DNA of 64,000 nucleotides from Dioscorea cayenensis subsp. rotundata (Eukaryota; Streptophyta; Magnoliopsida; Dioscoreales; Dioscoreaceae), in contig NC_052488.1 of NCBI RefSeq assembly GCF_009730915.1, forward strand, positions 21,322,305 through 21,386,304. Reading direction: 5' to 3'. Made by a program: the position numbers and the translations under genes. Below are positions 63,641 to 64,000 of this stretch, piece by piece (the first letter of the stretch is position 1; every line of letters begins with the position of its first letter). Under the pieces are notes generated by a model. That model was not told the origin of the DNA. It did not search any database and saw nothing but the letters and a program-made list of their open reading frames with translations.

Positions 63641-64000
63641 CTGATTAATGCTGATTAAGGGCACAAATTTAAAAATACTCGCACACAAATAAGAAGATAA
63701 AGTTGTTTTTCAACCAACAAAGAGCACATTCAAATTAGTTTAAACAAGGGCACAAGCTAATATGCCTAAAAACCTTCCCAGCATGGAGCATATCTATAAA
63801 TTCTCACTCAAAACTTTTACCAATATTAGACAAGAAGATGCAATTTGCATAACTAACGAATTTCATACAACAATCTTATCTCACATTAAAGGTAATGAAA
63901 AGGAAACAGAAAAATTATAAAATTTGGTAGCTAAGGCTAAGATTAATAACAACTTAAATTAGCTTTGAAAAACATGCCTTCAGTTTATTCCAATGTGTTA
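63641..64000. other. AT-rich right edge, probable intron
   Basis: AT-rich with no open frame of note. It fits an intron of the gene whose last exon is at 63571-63640. Confidence 0.4.

Noticed and set aside
1-64000. CRISPR arrays, tRNA or rRNA genes, LTR retroelements
   Set aside because: I scanned for regular spacer-repeat arrays, intact tRNA boxes with a cloverleaf, and long direct terminal repeats, and found none I could support. The periodic structures seen are tandem duplications or microsatellites.

Overview
The window is plant nuclear DNA. It has AT-rich intergenic tracts with many (TA)n and (AAT)n microsatellites, and intron-rich genes with plant-only families: plastid anthranilate synthase beta, a xyloglucan endotransglucosylase/hydrolase, an extra-large G protein, an OBERON PHD protein, a QALGGH zinc finger, a G-box bZIP, cytochrome b561 proteins, a plastid branched-chain aminotransferase and a U-box ARM protein. 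The GC-rich 5' ends of some genes (XLG exon 1, BCAT exon 1) beside very AT-rich spacers hint at a monocot, probably not a grass. That is a guess, not a result.

Layout: ASB (+, 1.4-6.3 kb) converges on an XTH gene (-, 6.8-9.3 kb). A gene-poor stretch follows (9.4-17.1 kb) with two SINE-like elements, a palindrome and a 64-bp tandem duplication. XLG (+, 17.1-23.2 kb) converges on an OBERON gene (-, 24.0-27.6 kb). Then come a C2H2 zinc-finger gene (-, 29.4-30.0 kb) and a 12-exon GBF-type bZIP gene (-, 33.0-36.2 kb). A cytochrome b561 cluster holds one decayed copy and two intact copies, all on the minus strand (40.9-46.0 kb). BCAT (-, 46.8-53.5 kb) carries a 5'-truncated LINE in an intron and diverges from a PUB gene (+, 55.4-56.7 kb). 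The right end has a three-copy ~340-bp tandem array (59.3-60.3 kb), a small BAP31-like ER membrane protein gene (-, 60.7-62.0 kb) and the last exon of an unidentified minus-strand gene (63.6 kb).

Exon models were built by hand from conserved peptides, GT/GC-AG borders and phase. ASB, XTH, XLG, OBERON, both b561 genes and the BAP31-like gene give uninterrupted frames of 291, 324, 787, 746, 221, 223 and 129 codons. Four other genes (zinc finger, bZIP, PUB and probably BCAT exon 1) contain one- or two-base frame breaks inside otherwise well-conserved coding sequence. The pattern looks more like residual assembly indels than real gene death, but this cannot be settled from sequence alone.

I found no operon-like or clustered pathway and no convincing undescribed system. 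ASB and BCAT both serve plastid amino-acid metabolism but lie 45 kb apart, so I see no functional cluster. The most interesting items are the set of frame breaks, the b561 birth-and-decay array, the GC-AG intron with a tandem acceptor in XLG, the clean LINE insertion with target duplication, and several unexplained tandem and palindromic structures.
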